Shown: positions 62,497 through 64,000 of the stretch, one piece after another
How the letters are laid out: the number at the start of each line of letters is the position of its first letter
Numbering within the stretch: the first letter of the stretch is position 1
Origin: Serripes groenlandicus
Taxonomy: Eukaryota; Mollusca; Bivalvia; Cardiida; Cardiidae
Direction of reading: 5' to 3'
Length of the DNA: 64,000 nucleotides
Assembly (NCBI GenBank): GCA_031761405.1
Contig: JASEVX010000010.1
Coordinates: 25,814,282 to 25,878,281 of the forward strand
Made by a program: the position numbers and the translations under genes
The notes under the pieces: generated by a model
What the model saw: only the letters and a program-made list of their open reading frames with translations
Databases searched by the model: none
What the model was told of the DNA's origin: nothing

Positions 62497-63330
62497 TTAT
62501 TACAAAACGGGTTCTTGATATTCATGTTTGTATTATGCAATTTTTCCTTCTTAACCTTCTAAAATAAGTACATTTGTACATAGGTTTCTTGTTATTTTAA
62601 GTCAAAAAATGGTTCTTGATATTCATATTTGTTTCACAAACTATTTCATTACCATCCTTCTGCAATAAGTATTATATAACATTTGTGTATTGATTCCTTG
62701 TAAATTGGAGCTGAAATAAACAGATTCTTTCATTTCCGATATTTTATTACAAAACGGAAAGTCCTGGAAAATGGTATTACAAAACAGGTTCTTGATATTC
62801 ATGTATGTTTCACAGGCCAACACCCTACTAAAATAGGTATTATTTAACTTTTGTGTTTTGATTCCTTGTTAATTATAGCTGAAATAAACAAATTTTTACA
62901 TTTCCGATCTTTTAAAGTGGTATTACAAAACCAAAACGGGTTCTTGGTATTCATGTACCGTATGTATTATGCAATTTTACTTTTTAACCTTCTAAAATAA
63001 GATTTTTATACATTTGTACATAGGTTTCTTGTAATTCAAAATTCAAAATTTCAGTTAAACTGCCTTTTGAAATTATATACAAAAAGGGTTGTGTCTGAAA
63101 ATGCAGTATTACCAAAGGGGTTCTTGATATTCATGTATGTTTTACGCGGGATGTCATTACCTTCTTACAAAACGGGTTCTTGATATTCTTGTATGTATTA
63201 TACAATTTTTATGTGTTAACCTTCTGAAATAAGACCGTATTAACATTTGTACATAAGTTCCTTGTACTTTTAAGTTGAAATGTACTGTTTAATTCAACTT
63301 TGAAAATTTTATTACAAAACGGGTTTTTAT

Positions 63331-64000
63331 TAGCTCGACTATTCGAAGAATATGAGAGCTTTACTACTCGCCCCGGCGTCGGCGTCTGGTTAAAGTTTTA
63401 GGGCAAGTTGGCATTTTCATTCATAAGTATTTGTGCTAGGGCTTTAATATTTGGAATATAGTTACATCTTATACCTTTCTTCACATTGAGTATTAAAGGT
63501 ACTGAGTGTGACCTTCTTTTTGGGGTAAAAAACATGATTTTCGGTGGTTAAAGTTTTAGGGCAAGTTGGAATTATTTTTTTTTATTTTTTTTTTTCTCAA
63601 TAATTTCTTATGCTAGGGCTTTTATATTTGGAATATAATTACATCTAATGCCTGTCTTCATATTGTATGCTAAAGATTATGAGTGTGACCTTCTTTTTCG
63701 AGTAAAAGACGTGATTTTGGGTGGTTAAAGTTTTAGGGCAAGTTGGCATTTTCATTTAATTTTTTAATTTTTCTCAATAAGTATTTGGTTTTAGGGCAAG
63801 TTGGAAATTTTTTTAAATTTTTTTTTCTCAATAAGTACTTATGCTAGGGCTTTCGTATTTGGAATATAATTACATCTAATACATTTCTTCATATTGTATG
63901 CTGAAGATGCTGAGTGTGACCTTCTTCTTGCGGCAAAAGACATGATTTTGGGTGGTTAAAGTTTTAGGGCAAGTTGGCATTTTCATTTAATTTTTTAATT
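63331..64000 (+). repeat. tandem-core element, runs off window
   Basis: Begins AGCTCGACTATTCGAAGAAT and contains repeated 'GTTAAAGTTTTAGGGCAAGT' and 'GAGTGTGACCTTCTT' units. Same family as 37465-38270 (opposite strand). Confidence 0.82.

Larger units (their letters stand above)
57640..63330. repeat. AT-rich satellite-like array with two unit types
   Basis: Units of about 160-190 bp joined at 'TTATTACAAAACGGGTT'. Type A has 'ACCATCCTTCTGAAATAAGT' and 'AGCTGAAATAAACAGATTTT'. Type B has 'TTATGCATTTTTTCCTTCTT' and 'TTTCAGTTTAATCGATGTTT'. Both contain 'TTCTTGATATTCATGTATG'. Present 57640-59980, 61379-61540 and 62496-63330, interrupted by the elements below. Confidence 0.88.

Overview
The window reads as nuclear DNA of a bivalve mollusc, probably a heterodont clam (inferred). 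It is AT-rich and intron-rich, with metazoan splice sites. Its repeats are bivalve-type: tRNA-derived SINEs whose tails resemble a 'TTTACGCCGC..TTTCAAC..ATATCACGRCG' motif, and non-autonomous elements with internal ~170-bp tandem arrays. No bacterial-type gene organisation, CRISPR array or rRNA is visible.

Three host genes are clear. (1) An intron-free Toll-like receptor at 11338-13623 (+): signal peptide, LRRs, LRRCT, TM and TIR. (2) A five-exon CIAO2B (MIP18/FAM96B; cytosolic Fe-S assembly) on the minus strand at 46832-37073, with intact frame and splice sites, 159 aa. The 3' part of its exon 3, with its splice donor, is tandemly triplicated. (3) A schlafen-like AlbA_2-domain gene on the plus strand, exons from 48546 to 54829, running past the last exon I can find; a possible first exon with an ETS/CRE promoter lies at about 43150-43572, inside CIAO2B intron 1 on the other strand. 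A broken BEN-like exon sits at 1-146. A small minus-strand cassette at 3716-4871 has a frameshifted BIR (inhibitor-of-apoptosis) ORF between two unrecognised ORFs and looks virus- or Polinton-derived (inference).

From 18.2 to 28.7 kb (minus strand) lies a decayed Ty3/gypsy retroelement: zinc knuckle, protease, RT, RNase H, and integrase with a PHD finger at its C terminus. About 40 bp after the pol stop there is a consensus 3' splice site, then a third intronless ORF ending in a TATDN2-like (TatD) nuclease domain with its metal-ligand motifs retained. A nearly intact LINE (25535-28703) is inserted directly 5' of the zinc knuckle, and a ~430-bp LTR-like sequence interrupts RT.

The other dominant feature is a ~230-bp palindromic MITE (family 1, TTAA target sites, piggyBac-like ends) present in over 40 full or partial copies, concentrated in the introns and flanks of CIAO2B and the schlafen-like gene (33-43 and 48-55 kb). 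A second MITE family (family 2, 246 bp, 4-bp TSD) has unrelated ends but almost the same central hairpin. The right end (55.4-64 kb) is repeat-only: a 1.2-kb GA-rich tract, then an AT-rich satellite with at least two alternating unit types, interrupted by a SINE with a 16-bp TSD and two tandem-array elements, and truncated by a third repeat that runs off the window.
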